From: Clostridiales bacterium
GTDB lineage: Bacteria > Bacillota > Clostridia > Christensenellales > Aristaeellaceae
Assembly (NCBI GenBank): GCA_012517815.1
Contig: JAAYUF010000007.1
Location: 1-48,790, forward strand
Direction: 5' to 3'
Length of the DNA: 48,790 bases
Made by a program: the position numbers and the translations under genes. Of this stretch, positions 1 to 8,509 are shown piece after piece. Numbering within the stretch: the stretch's first letter is position 1; each line of letters starts with the position of its first letter. A model generated the notes under the pieces. It searched no databases. It saw only the letters and a program-made list of their open reading frames with translations, and was not told where the DNA came from.

Positions 1-576
1 CAGGTAGGTGAAATCCGGGCTGTCCTTGCGGTCCAGGCACACGCCGATGTAGCCTTCCACCTTGTCGTGGTAGCCTTTGGCGTAGTATTCGGTCCAGAAT
101 TTGGGGATCTCAGCCAGCGCCCCCTCGTACTGGAAGCTGCGTGCCAGACCCAGGACGGCCAGCGTTCCGATGTGCTCCATTGTGTAATCCATGATGCTTC
201 CTCCCGTCAATTCGACTTTGATCTGGAGGGGGTTCAAGTAGCGCAGCTGTACGCGCGAGCGCTGGGCCGCCGAGGGCGATACGCCGTGAAACCGCCGGAA
301 CGCCTTATGGAAGCTTTCCGGCGTTTCGTAGCCGTAGCGCAGCGCCGCGTCGATCACCTTGCAGCGCGTCGACTGCAACTCCTGCCCCGCCATGGAGAGC
401 CTGCGCTGGCGGATGTATTCGGCCAGCGACAGGTCGGTCAGGATGGAGAACAGCCGCTGCAGGTAGAACGGCGAGTAGGCCGTGACCCTTGCCACCGCTT
501 CCACGCCGAGCGCGTCGTCGGTCAGGTGCTCCTCGATGTAGCGCAGCGCGCGGTTGAGGCTTGCGATCCACTCCAT
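1..576 (-). CDS. AraC-family transcriptional regulator, C-terminus cut by window edge
   Basis: An open frame runs from an ATG at 576 to the window edge (192 codons, no stop). Residues 1-110 read as an AraC-type double helix-turn-helix: it opens MEWIASLNRALRYIEEHL, then has YSPFYLQRLFS for the first recognition helix and YETPESFHKAFRRFHGVSP for the second, which is the AraC signature. From about residue 130 a second domain begins (MDYTMEHIGTLAVLGLAR), matching the start of GyrI-like/AraC effector-binding domains that sense small hydrophobic ligands. The start is supported by GAGGAGG 7 bases upstream. This HTH-first order is that of Rob/SoxS-like multidrug-type regulators with a C-terminal ligand domain. 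The target genes are probably left of the window. The family is secure; the ligand is unknown. Confidence 0.9.
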   Translation of the reverse strand, partial: MEWIASLNRALRYIEEHLTDDALGVEAVARVTAYSPFYLQRLFSILTDLSLAEYIRQRRLSMAGQELQSTRCKVIDAALRYGYETPESFHKAFRRFHGVSPSAAQRSRVQLRYLNPLQIKVELTGGSIMDYTMEHIGTLAVLGLARSFQYEGALAEIPKFWTEYYAKGYHDKVEGYIGVCLDRKDSPDFTYL

Positions 577-657
577 GGTTTCCCCTCCTCACGGGATGAG
601 CATAACACGGCCGGGGCCGGAATACCTGTCCGTTTTTGCGCTCCCCTGTCCGGCGGC

Positions 658-775
658 GGGCGCGGGAGCGCAGGCGCGCGGGAGCGCAGGCGCGCGGGAA
701 AGGCTTCCACCCACAGCACAGTAGTTTACCGCCAAGCCTCAGGCGCGGGAGCGCAGGCGCGCGGGAAAGGCTTCG
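658..775. repeat. GC-rich short direct repeats between the AraC gene and galM
   Basis: The motif GCGCGGGAGCGCAG occurs twice in tandem near 660-690 and again near 743-758. Each cluster ends in GCGCGCGGGAAAGGCTTC. No convincing coding frame covers this stretch; the apparent frames are repetitive Arg/Ala/Gly translations on both strands. Confidence 0.6.
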
Positions 776-844
776 GACGAGCCCGTCGTCTGAAAAACCG
801 GGCGGAAAGCGTCATCCGTACAAAACCGAGCCCCGGCGGCGAAA

Positions 845-1057
845 GGCCCGGCAAAGTGCCGGGCCCAGGCTGTCGAAAACCCCCGCCGCAGCGAAATTGG
901 GCCCAGGGGGAAACCCTTACGGGGTTTGGGGCGGAACCCCAAAGCCTTCTGCCGATGCGTTTTCCAAAGCGAGCGAACAGCCCGAAGGTCGATGTGGCGA
1001 GCGGCGCTGCATATGGTTTGGGTTCTTTGACAGCCTGAGCCGGCAATGTGCCGGGCC
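845..1057 (+). mobile_element. MITE-like palindromic element, copy A
   Basis: The core (866-1037, about 172 bp) begins CAGGCTGTCGAAAACCC and ends with the inverted counterpart GGGTTCTTTGACAGCCTG, so it has terminal inverted repeats. The core is flanked by near-identical direct repeats: CCGGCAAAGTGCCGGGCC near 848-865 and CCGGCAATGTGCCGGGCC near 1040-1057. A second copy lies at 40290-40499 in the opposite orientation; it shares the termini and the interior CCAAAGCGAGCGAACAGCCC but has a different flanking direct repeat. There is no transposase frame, so this would be a non-autonomous element. Assignment as a MITE is inference; the repeat and the inverted ends are read directly. Confidence 0.6.
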
Positions 1058-1084
1058 TGTGCCGCCGGGGCCGGATGGGATGCC

Positions 1085-2140
1085 TCAGCGGACGCTGAAC
1101 ACGTACTCGGTTTTGGTGTAGTAGGTTTCCTGCGGGCGCAGCACAACGCTGGGGAAGTGGGGCTGGTGGATGGCGTCGGGATAGCGCTGGGTTTCCAGGC
1201 ACATGCCGCTGTACGCCTGATACCGCACGCCGCCCTTGCCCGTCTGGTGCAGGAACTGCCCGGTATACACCTGCACGCCGGGCATATCGGTGATTACTTT
1301 CATCTCCCGGCCGGTTTTGGGGGAATAAAGCGCGGCGATGCACTTGGTCATGCGGTCGTTGCCGGCGCAATAGTTGAAGTCCACGCCGCCGGCGGGTTTC
1401 ATGTCGGGGTCGGTTTGGGTGTGGGCCAGCACGTCGCCCACCCGCTTGGGCCTGTCAAAGCCGTATACCACCTGCTCCTGGGGCACCAGCCGGCCGGTGG
1501 GGATCAGCCCCGCGCGCACGGCGCACACGGAGTCGGCAAACACCTGCAGTTCCAGGTCGCGCACATCGGGCGCGTCGTGGCCGTCGAGGTTAAAATAGGC
1601 GTGGTTGGTCAGGTTGACGAGGGTCGTTTTGGTGGTGTTGGCCAGATACTCGATGCCCAGCACGTTTTGGCCGTCGAAGGTATAGCGCACCGTTACGGTC
1701 AGTTCGCCGGGGAAGCCCTGATCCCCGTCGGGGCTGACCAGCGAAAGCAGGAGCGTATCCACGCCCTTGCCTTCCAGCGGCTCGGCCTTCCACATGCGCA
1801 GGTTGAAGCCTTCCGGCCCGCCGTGCAGGTTGTTGACGCCGTTGTTGGCGCCCAACGGGTAGGTCTGGCCTTCCAGGTCAAACGTCGCGTTGGCGATGCG
1901 GTTGCCGACGCGGCCGATGAGCGCGCCCATGCTGCCGCTGTCGACCGTATAGCCGGAAACATCGTCGTAGCCAAGGTTTACGTCGGCCAGCGCGCCGTGA
2001 CGGTCGGGCACGGCGATACGGGTAACGACGCCGCCGAAATCGAGGATGGACACATACGCCCCGGTCGCGTTGGTCAGGGTGTACTCCGTGGCGGGACGGC
2101 CGTGCTGGTCCTTGCCGTAGGGACGGGTGGAGATGCTCAT
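1085..2140 (-). CDS. galM: aldose 1-epimerase (mutarotase)
   Basis: A 351-residue protein of normal GalM length. It interconverts alpha and beta anomers of galactose or glucose in the cytoplasm, the first step feeding the Leloir pathway. Recognisable motifs are IGRVGNRIANATFDLEG near residues 75-90, NNLHGGPEGF for substrate binding, NLTNHAYFNLDGH near 175-190 carrying the catalytic histidine, and GMCLETQRYPDA near 310 carrying the catalytic glutamate. The ATG at 2140 follows AAGGAGG at good spacing. No galK or galT is nearby, so it is a stand-alone gene with its own promoter at 2248-2276. The fold and active-site residues are intact. A related epimerase specificity cannot be excluded, but GalM is by far the best fit. 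Confidence 0.95.
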   Translation of the reverse strand: MSISTRPYGKDQHGRPATEYTLTNATGAYVSILDFGGVVTRIAVPDRHGALADVNLGYDDVSGYTVDSGSMGALIGRVGNRIANATFDLEGQTYPLGANNGVNNLHGGPEGFNLRMWKAEPLEGKGVDTLLLSLVSPDGDQGFPGELTVTVRYTFDGQNVLGIEYLANTTKTTLVNLTNHAYFNLDGHDAPDVRDLELQVFADSVCAVRAGLIPTGRLVPQEQVVYGFDRPKRVGDVLAHTQTDPDMKPAGGVDFNYCAGNDRMTKCIAALYSPKTGREMKVITDMPGVQVYTGQFLHQTGKGGVRYQAYSGMCLETQRYPDAIHQPHFPSVVLRPQETYYTKTEYVFSVR

Positions 2141-2247
2141 GGGGAAAAGTCCTCCTTATGGATCATGGATGGGGCGTGCGCGGGCGGCGGAACAGGACGC
2201 CGGGCGGGCGGCGGAACCGCGGCGGGGCGGGCCTGAATCGTTTCGCT

Positions 2248-2276
2248 CAGTATAGCGCAACGCACCGGGCGGGTCA
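2248..2276 (-). promoter_or_regulatory. sigma-70-type promoter for galM
   Basis: On the minus strand TTGACC (2276-2271) and TATACT (2253-2248) are separated by 17 bases. This places the start of transcription about 100 bases ahead of the galM start codon. Confidence 0.75.
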
Positions 2277-2324
2277 AGCCGAATCGGGTCGGCGGCGATG
2301 GTTGAAGATGCGGCGGCGGGTACG

Positions 2325-2438
2325 CGGCGGCATGCAGCGCGGCAACAGGCAGCGCCGAGCGCGCGAAGGCGGCCTGCCACAGCGACAGGCCGCATCAAGC
2401 GCGCGGCGGCGGCATGCAGCGCGGCGACAGGCAGCGCC
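2325..2438. repeat. 32-bp direct repeat pair
   Basis: Two copies (2325-2356 and 2407-2438) built around CGGCGGCATGCAGCGC differ by one base and start 82 bases apart in a GC-rich gap between divergent genes. No gene is supported here. Confidence 0.6.
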
Positions 2439-2507
2439 AAGAATGCGGCGTTTCCGGCGGCGGTGATCCGGGCGGGCACCGCGCCGCAGCCGTCGCAACG
2501 GACAAGC

Positions 2508-2537
2508 TTGTGCGCGTTCCGCGGGGTATGCTATACT
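2508..2537 (+). promoter_or_regulatory. promoter for the lipase-like gene
   Basis: TTGTGC (2508-2513) and TATACT (2532-2537) are separated by 18 bases. Transcription would begin about 60 bases upstream of the ATG at 2602. Confidence 0.6.
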
Positions 2538-2601
2538 AGGCGCGCAGGCGCTCCGGGGCCGTTTGGGCCGATCCGGGGCTCAGCCGCAAAGGGGAGACGC
2601 C

Positions 2602-4359
2602 ATGCGTACGATGCCCAAAGCCGCTCCGCCGGCGGAAGCGGAGCCGAAACCCGCGCCGGATACCGCCGCGCGCGGCTGCCTGACCAACGTGGCGCTTGGG
2701 GAGGTGCGCCGGCTTTGCCGCGCGCCGGCGCCGGACCCGCTGGGGTACCCGCGCCCGCCGCTGGACCGCGCCGCGCTGGCCCTTTCGCTGGAGTTGGCTT
2801 ATATGACTTACACGCTAGACCTGGAGCCGTGGATGCGCGCGGGCTGGACGGACATCTCCATTCAGGTGGACAACCTCCTGCAAAGCGGCGTGACCGTGGG
2901 CGAAAGTGAAAGCGCGAGCAGTGAAAACGTACGCGCGCTGATCAACGCCTGGAAGGTGGCGCGCGCGCGCATGGCGCTTCGGGAGCACAACCCCTTGGCG
3001 CAGATCAGGGGCGCGTTCCGCCAGCGGGAGAAAAGCGATACCATCAAGGCCGTTACCATGCTGCACCCCGCCGGGCGGGGGCGCTACGTGGTCGCGATCG
3101 GCTTCATGGGCACAGGCTCGCGCTTCTACGACTGGTTCAGCAACTTCCGCTTCACCACGGAAAACGGCTTTCACAAGGGGTTTGCCCAGCTGACGGATTG
3201 CTTTGAGCAAAGCGCCGACCGCATCCTGTTTCCCGGCGCGGCCGCCGCGCTGGGGCTGCCCCGGCTGACCCTGCGCAACATCCTGGCGGACATGCGCTCC
3301 CCCGACAGCCGGTTTTCCCTCTGGATGGCCGGCCACAGCCAGGGCGCGGCAGTCATGCAGGTGTTCTGCCACCGGCTTTTGGAGGATTGGGGCGTGCTGC
3401 CCGGCAACATCGTGGGCTACGGGTTTGCCTCCCCCACCACCGCCGCCGGCGATACCGGGCGCGCGCCGGGTTCCTATCCGCTTTTCCACGTGCTCAACTC
3501 CGAGGATCTGGTGCCGCGGGTCGGGGCGCTCAAGCACCTGGGGCTGTGCCTCCGCTACCGCGCGGACGACGCCCTGCGCGACGCCGCCTACGGCTGGAGC
3601 GCCGAACCCGACGCCGCGCGGGAGCGCGCGGAGGCGGAAACCCTGCTGCGCCACGTGGAGGATACACCGACCATGCTGGAAACCCTCGCGGCGTTCTGCG
3701 AGACCATGATCGAGGAAAAAACCGAGGAAAGCCTGAACGCGCTGATGGAGAAGCGCTGGTCCATTCCCCCGCTGGACAAGGCTTTCAGCTACGCCGGGGA
3801 CAAAGCCGGGGATACGCTCAAGCGCATGGCGCGCTACGCGCGGGTCGCCTACCGCTCGGTGTCGGGCCGCCGCATGGAGGAAGGGACCGTCGCCGCCCTT
3901 CGCGCGGAAATGGCGCCTGTGTTTCGCGCGCATACCGTGCGCGCGCTGCTTGGCATGCTTGCGACCCGGCTGCATCCCCCGCACATGCTCAGCCGCGCGC
4001 ACCGGCAGCCAGGTTCGTACGGCTACATCGTCACCCGCGGCGGCGACCGGCTGGAGCCCTTTGTGTGGGAGGATGTGCCCGGCGGGCTGCCCGCGCCCCG
4101 GCAGGGCAAGGGGTATGCCGCCTTTGCGCCTGTCGGCCGCCCCGGCGCGGGCCCGCGGGCGGCAAAGCCCCGCCGCCCCGCCGGGCGTTCGGCCCGCAAC
4201 CGGGGCATCGGCGCGCTGCGCGCCGGAAGGCAGACAAGATGCGTCCACGACGCGGTGAGCGGGCGCCAGCCCGCCTCCTGCGCGGTGTATCTCCCTTCGG
4301 TGGCTTCCGCGGTGCGCGGGCTGCTGTGGCCGCGCAGGCGAAAGGGAAGGCGGGGGTAG
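2602..4359 (+). CDS. class 3 lipase-like alpha/beta hydrolase
   Basis: A 585-residue protein. The nucleophile elbow G-H-S-Q-G is at residues 244-248 (Ser246), preceded by a hydrophobic strand. N-S-E-D-L-V-P-R follows near residue 300 with Asp302 as the likely catalytic acid, and His312 is a candidate third residue. This order is that of lipase class 3 / Mbeg1-like hydrolases. There is no signal peptide or membrane segment, so it appears cytoplasmic despite its size. About 250 residues beyond the hydrolase core have no family I recognise; the last 60 are Arg/Pro/Gly-rich. The ATG at 2602 is preferred over an in-frame TTG at 2563 because AAGGGGAGA sits just ahead of it. Neighbours give no functional clue, and the substrate is unknown. 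Confidence 0.75.
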   Translation: MRTMPKAAPPAEAEPKPAPDTAARGCLTNVALGEVRRLCRAPAPDPLGYPRPPLDRAALALSLELAYMTYTLDLEPWMRAGWTDISIQVDNLLQSGVTVGESESASSENVRALINAWKVARARMALREHNPLAQIRGAFRQREKSDTIKAVTMLHPAGRGRYVVAIGFMGTGSRFYDWFSNFRFTTENGFHKGFAQLTDCFEQSADRILFPGAAAALGLPRLTLRNILADMRSPDSRFSLWMAGHSQGAAVMQVFCHRLLEDWGVLPGNIVGYGFASPTTAAGDTGRAPGSYPLFHVLNSEDLVPRVGALKHLGLCLRYRADDALRDAAYGWSAEPDAARERAEAETLLRHVEDTPTMLETLAAFCETMIEEKTEESLNALMEKRWSIPPLDKAFSYAGDKAGDTLKRMARYARVAYRSVSGRRMEEGTVAALRAEMAPVFRAHTVRALLGMLATRLHPPHMLSRAHRQPGSYGYIVTRGGDRLEPFVWEDVPGGLPAPRQGKGYAAFAPVGRPGAGPRAAKPRRPAGRSARNRGIGALRAGRQTRCVHDAVSGRQPASCAVYLPSVASAVRGLLWPRRRKGRRG

Positions 4360-5146
4360 CGGGGGGCCTGCCGGAAGGCCGTTTTGATGGTCGGCATCTC
4401 TTCTGGACGATGCAGTGGCGCGTTGGTTCGCGCGGCGATAATTGCAGGAGGCGACCTTGGCGGCGGCGGAGCGGGCCGAGGCGACGGTCGGCCGTTCTGG
4501 CGGCGAGGAAAAGCTGAACCGTGATCGGCCGTTTTGGCGGCGAAGAAAGGCTGAAGCCGGCGCTTACGACGCCGGCAAGCCGAGGCGGTGGAATGCGCGC
4601 AGCGACGGGGCGCCGCGGGCGGTGAAGGCCAGGCGGCAAACGATGGCTCCGGCGCGGGCGGCGACGGGGGTGAAAAAGCTTATCGAGCCGTAACGTGGTT
4701 CTGATCCATTGCCCCGATCATTTTCCGGTACCGGCTTGACCGATTGTACAAACATCCGTCTCGTATTGCACAAAAGGACATGAAAATCAATGTTCTTCGG
4801 AGATCACCAAGGCGGGCAGATCGTGGATGAGAACGCGGAAGGCAAGGTCGCTGGTACCAGTTGCTTTCTGACGGTAGCTGTGCGCATATGACCCAATTTG
4901 CTCCCTTCATCATTTTAAAAAGGAATATGATCCTCAGACGGTGAAATGAATACACGAGCATTGTCAGCCATATCGCACAACTACGTTTTCTGCCAGTCGG
5001 ACCGTTGAGAATCAGCGGCTTTCAGGCCATCGCCGACCCCATTTTTTCTTGATTCAAAGTAACCCTTCTGCGAGCCGCTCGCATCCGGATCGTGTGATGT
5101 TTTCCATGCAACATGTAGCAATACGTAGGATTTTAAGGGAGCCCAG
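4360..5146. other. intergenic gap with a composition boundary
   Basis: No gene is supported in this 790-base gap. From 4360 to about 4690 it is GC-rich and holds an imperfect direct repeat of TCGGCCGTT...GGCGGCGA (about 4486-4515 and 4523-4550). After about 4690 the composition falls abruptly toward that of the following YfhO-family gene, marking the left edge of a region unlike its surroundings. Small frames in the AT-richer part lack ribosome sites and family resemblance. Confidence 0.5.
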
Positions 5147-7654
5147 ATGAAACCGCGAAAACACCTCAGCGCGTCCAATCTGCCTCTGTTGGCTACCGCT
5201 TTTATCATACCCGTATGCATTTATCTGGCTGTGATGTTGATATGCGAGATCGTCCCCTTTGGCCACCGAACGCTGCTTGTTTGGGACGCGAACGGGCTAT
5301 ATGCCAGCTTCCTTACGGAGTTCAGGCGAATGATCCTTGGTCAGGCCGATCCTTTTTATACGTTTCATACCGCGCTTGGTAGCGGAACGGCAGGGTTGAT
5401 TTCCTTTCATCTGGCCAGTCCTTGGAACGTTATTGTCATCTTTTTCAAAGAGACGGATCTGCCTTTAGCATACAGCATATTGGTGCTGCTCAAGATTGGG
5501 TTTTGCGGGCTGACCATGATGGTTTTCCTGCGTAAGGAGTATGGCCTGCGTTATCAAGGGCTACTGTTCGCGGTGACCTATGCATTGATGGGTTATGTGG
5601 CGGTATACGACTGGTGTGTTATGTGGATGGACGGAGTGGCTGCCCTGCCCCTGATCCTGCTGGGATTGAGGCAAATCAGCCGACGCAATAGTCCTTTCCT
5701 CTATATACTGGCACTGGCGTATTCGTTGTTCTGCAATTTCTATATCGGCTTTATGCTTTGCTTATTCTCGCTACTTTATTTTTTCTGGCTGGTGCTGGAA
5801 AACCGGGAGACCTTTCGCGTAGTAGGTGTGTTTATCGTATCCTCGCTGCTTTCGGCAGGGCTTGCGGCTGTGATGCTGATCCCTGCCTATGTATCCGTTG
5901 CCGGCGGCTACAGCGTTTTCAGGCTGAACGATGCCTCCTTGTCACGCCTAAACTCGCTTTTCAGTGTTCTGTTGAAATTCTATACAGGCGCCATCAGTTT
6001 TGAACAGATGCGCTACGGGCAACCGAACATCTATATTGGCATCCCTGTTCTTGTCTTTGCCATTGGCTTTTTCCTGAACCCGGCTATTCCGTTCCGCAAA
6101 AGGCTGATTGGTGCGTTTTTACCCGGCATCCTATTGATCAGTTTCATCGTAAAACCTATATACCTCATGTGGCACGGGTTTGATTACCCCAACGGCTGCC
6201 CCGCGCGGTTTTCCTTCCTGTTCTGCTTCGTCGCGATTGATCTGGCGGCACAGGGTTTTCTGGCGATACCCAGGCCGGTTACGCTTGCCTGCCGCCGGCG
6301 CATCATCGGGCTGTGTTTAGGCATCCTAGCATTTACCATGTTAGCGTTTAAAACAGATATTGAAAACTACCTAACATTCGAAACGATCGTGCTGGATGTT
6401 GCCGTGGTGATCGTCACCGCCCTGATATTCATCCATCCTCGTATACACCGGTACAGACGAAGCGCCTGCGCGATATTGTGCGCCATGCAGGTGATGGGTT
6501 TATCAATCAACGCATATATGGGGTATCACCGTATGGAGGCCGTCGCTGACATGACGACGGATCAGTACGCCGCCAATATAACCGGTCAGTCCGTCGATCT
6601 GCAACGCATTCTGTCATCTGATCCGCAATCAGAAGGCCTCTATCGGATTGAGAAGAATTACCACTTCAGTGAGAACGAATCCATGACACTCAATTACCCG
6701 GGGCTGAGCCACTACAGCTCTGCGACAAATAAGTCGGTCACACAGTTTGCGGACCGGATCGGCCTGTATCATAGCTATCTTCGGCTGATCTACGGCTCTG
6801 GGACAACGCCGGTGCTGGACAGTTTGTTAGGCGTCAAATACATCCTGTATAACCCGAAAATGGCTGTCGAGAAGCTACCGACAGAATACAAGCCGCTTTG
6901 GACCGACGGCGACGTCACGGTTTATCGGAACCCGTTCGCACTCCCGCTAGCACTCACGGTACCGGCTCCGGGCAGCGTTATGCTGGATGAGGACCAACCT
7001 TTCCTGTCGCAAAACGCGATCCTGTCCGATCTGACCGGCCTGGAGATTCAGGCTTTCAGCCCGGTCGATGCCCGAATCACCGCCGATGACGACGGGTTTA
7101 TCTATGCCGATATCCCGATCCATGCGGGTGAGAACGTATATATGCTCTCCTGCGGGGCGTATTATTACCTGAACGATCTGCCGGGGGAGAATCTGCAACG
7201 TTTCCAAGGCTGCATCTTGCTGCCGATATCGGAGAACGATACGGTTTATCACTTGAAGATGTGGTCCAGTACGGGGATCAAGCCTCAGTTCGCAAAGTTT
7301 TCGATGGATGAGTTGAAGCGCGCATTTCTGCAGCTGGACAAGCATGGGGCGGCAGTTGTGAGTAATACTGCTTCCCACCTGACAATCAGTGTTCTGGTTG
7401 ACGAAGCCGATCGTCAGTTGTTGTTGACGGTTCCGTATGATCAAGGGTGGTCCGTATGGGTGGACGATGTGAAGCAGGAGGCGGTTAGCCGATACGGGGC
7501 CCTATTAGCGATAGACGTGTCGCCCGGCATTCACCGGGTGGAACTGAAGTATCTCCCGGTCGGGCTCATCCCGGGCATTGCCATCAGCATCGTGAGCTTC
7601 CTTCTGGTCGTCATCTGGCTGATGGTGAGGCGCCGGAAACCCAAGTCGGCCTGA
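5147..7654 (+). CDS. YfhO-family polytopic membrane protein (GT-C-like)
   Basis: An 835-residue protein with a dozen or so hydrophobic segments in its first 470 residues, then a soluble, probably extracellular region of about 340 residues, and a last membrane span (GLIPGIAISIVSFLLVVIWL) before a basic tail. The N-terminal pattern LLVWDANGLYASFLTEFRR, with acidic residues in the first outer loop, and GSGTAGLISFHLASPWN fit the YfhO family. Members include enzymes that add sugars to lipoteichoic or wall polymers using lipid-linked donors. AAGGGAG precedes the ATG. GC content and codon choice are clearly lower than in neighbouring genes, suggesting horizontal acquisition. It stands alone beside a tRNA pair. 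Family assignment is good; acceptor and sugar are unknown. Confidence 0.85.
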   Translation: MKPRKHLSASNLPLLATAFIIPVCIYLAVMLICEIVPFGHRTLLVWDANGLYASFLTEFRRMILGQADPFYTFHTALGSGTAGLISFHLASPWNVIVIFFKETDLPLAYSILVLLKIGFCGLTMMVFLRKEYGLRYQGLLFAVTYALMGYVAVYDWCVMWMDGVAALPLILLGLRQISRRNSPFLYILALAYSLFCNFYIGFMLCLFSLLYFFWLVLENRETFRVVGVFIVSSLLSAGLAAVMLIPAYVSVAGGYSVFRLNDASLSRLNSLFSVLLKFYTGAISFEQMRYGQPNIYIGIPVLVFAIGFFLNPAIPFRKRLIGAFLPGILLISFIVKPIYLMWHGFDYPNGCPARFSFLFCFVAIDLAAQGFLAIPRPVTLACRRRIIGLCLGILAFTMLAFKTDIENYLTFETIVLDVAVVIVTALIFIHPRIHRYRRSACAILCAMQVMGLSINAYMGYHRMEAVADMTTDQYAANITGQSVDLQRILSSDPQSEGLYRIEKNYHFSENESMTLNYPGLSHYSSATNKSVTQFADRIGLYHSYLRLIYGSGTTPVLDSLLGVKYILYNPKMAVEKLPTEYKPLWTDGDVTVYRNPFALPLALTVPAPGSVMLDEDQPFLSQNAILSDLTGLEIQAFSPVDARITADDDGFIYADIPIHAGENVYMLSCGAYYYLNDLPGENLQRFQGCILLPISENDTVYHLKMWSSTGIKPQFAKFSMDELKRAFLQLDKHGAAVVSNTASHLTISVLVDEADRQLLLTVPYDQGWSVWVDDVKQEAVSRYGALLAIDVSPGIHRVELKYLPVGLIPGIAISIVSFLLVVIWLMVRRRKPKSA

Positions 7655-7798
7655 CCCGTGAAGGGGCAGGGAGGCATACAACCGAAAACAACAGCCAAAA
7701 AAGGCATGAAGTCTTCACAACATGACAAGATTTTTGTTGATCGTAAGTTGATAGCAGGGTTAGTAGTACCCAAATTGAGCGAAACTCAAAGCAACGGA

Positions 7799-7836
7799 GA
7801 AGCCCGCCGCAATTCCTTCTGTGACGGGCTTCTTGC
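7799..7836 (+). terminator. hairpin downstream of the YfhO-family gene
   Basis: GAAGCCCG (7799-7806) pairs with CGGGCTTC (7825-7832) and is followed only by a short TTG, so it is a weak intrinsic terminator candidate. Confidence 0.35.
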
Positions 7837-7900
7837 GGAGAAGGAGTGATTTGAGCTCTCACACCGGTTATCCCAGTCTACTCCCATAGTAGGGCTTTCG

Positions 7901-7936
7901 TTTGACTGACGATTTGACTGATTGATCTCAGTCAAA
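7901..7936. repeat. clustered TTTGACTGA sites next to the tRNA pair
   Basis: TTTGACTGA occurs at 7901-7909 and 7913-7921 as direct repeats and again inverted at 7928-7936 (TCAGTCAAA). Three copies of a 9-mer in 36 bases, at the edge of a low-GC region and 80 bases from a tRNA 3' end, resemble a protein-binding or recombination site. No integrase gene remains in the window. Confidence 0.5.
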
Positions 7937-7978
7937 CCCGTCTTTTATCCCTTTCAAAGCGGTTTTCACGTAAAGCAG

Positions 7979-8013
7979 AACCCGCCTGAAATGCTTATTT
8001 CAGGCGGGTTTTC
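7979..8013 (-). terminator. intrinsic terminator after the tRNA operon
   Basis: A perfect 13-bp stem (AACCCGCCTGAAA / TTTCAGGCGGGTT) with a 6-base loop lies just beyond the 3' end of tRNA-Pro. The same hairpin read on the plus strand has a TTTT run, so it may work in both directions. Confidence 0.65.
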
Positions 8014-8014
8014 G

Positions 8015-8091
8015 TGGTCGAGGTGACAGGATTTGAACCTGCGACCTTTTGGTCCCGAACCAAACGCGCTACCAAACTGCGCTACACCTCG
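8015..8091 (-). tRNA. tRNA-Pro (CGG anticodon)
   Basis: Read on the minus strand, the acceptor arms CGAGGTG and CACCTCG pair, the D-loop contains TTTGGTAGCGC, the anticodon arm TTTGG-TTCGGGA-CCAAA presents CGG, and the T-arm GCAGGTTCAAATCCTGT is standard. The CCA end is encoded (8017-8015). It is co-transcribed with tRNA-Thr, 17 bases upstream. Confidence 0.95.
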
Positions 8092-8108
8092 ACGTTCTAG
8101 AAAAAGGC

Positions 8109-8184
8109 TGGAGCCAATAAAGGGACTCGAACCCTTGACCTGCGGTTTACGAAACCGCTGCTCTACCGACTGAGCTATATTGGC
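8109..8184 (-). tRNA. tRNA-Thr (CGT anticodon)
   Basis: On the minus strand the acceptor GCCAATA pairs with TATTGGC. The anticodon arm GCGGT-TTCGTAA-ACCGC presents CGT, the T-arm is AAGGGTTCGAGTCCCTT, and CCA is encoded. It is the first gene of a two-tRNA operon. Confidence 0.95.
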
Positions 8185-8199
8185 GCGTCAGCAGAGGCT

Positions 8200-8228
8200 A
8201 TTATATCAAATGACCCTTTGTTTGTCCA
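8200..8228 (-). promoter_or_regulatory. tRNA operon promoter
   Basis: On the minus strand TGGACA (8228-8223) and a perfect TATAAT (8205-8200) are 17 bases apart, about 15 bases ahead of tRNA-Thr. This is the spacing expected of a strong stable-RNA promoter. Confidence 0.85.
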
Positions 8229-8441
8229 GCATTTCCGCAAAATATCGGCAAAACCCATTGCCCGCCGCGCATCGCCGGCCGGGCTAAGTTTCGGTTGCCC
8301 CCTTTTGCGGCGGACGCGCAGCGTACCTTCTGCGGCATACGCCTGCGAAAAGCCGCCCGCAACCGACATTCAACGGCGTTTTCCGCGCTTTTGCGCCCAT
8401 CCGCCAAAGGGCCGCAGCCCCGCCGCGTCCCTCCCGCGCCC

Positions 8442-8470
8442 TTGATTTTCCCGCGCCGCTGTGTTACAAC
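8442..8470 (+). promoter_or_regulatory. promoter for the MATE exporter operon
   Basis: TTGATT (8442-8447) and TACAAC (8465-8470) are separated by 17 bases, 40 bases ahead of the ATG at 8510. The rest of the 8185-8509 gap holds no supported gene. Confidence 0.5.
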
Positions 8471-8509
8471 TTACACATCGGCTTACTCGGCCGCATTGAA
8501 GGAGGCCCT

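Noticed and set aside
2815..4248. 477-codon open frame on the minus strand
   Set aside because: Antisense to the lipase-like gene. High GC makes long spurious frames; the lipase motifs and promoter support the plus strand.
4680..5266. Small frames of 60-93 codons before the YfhO-family gene
   Set aside because: No ribosome sites, no recognisable domains, and they overlap each other on opposite frames.
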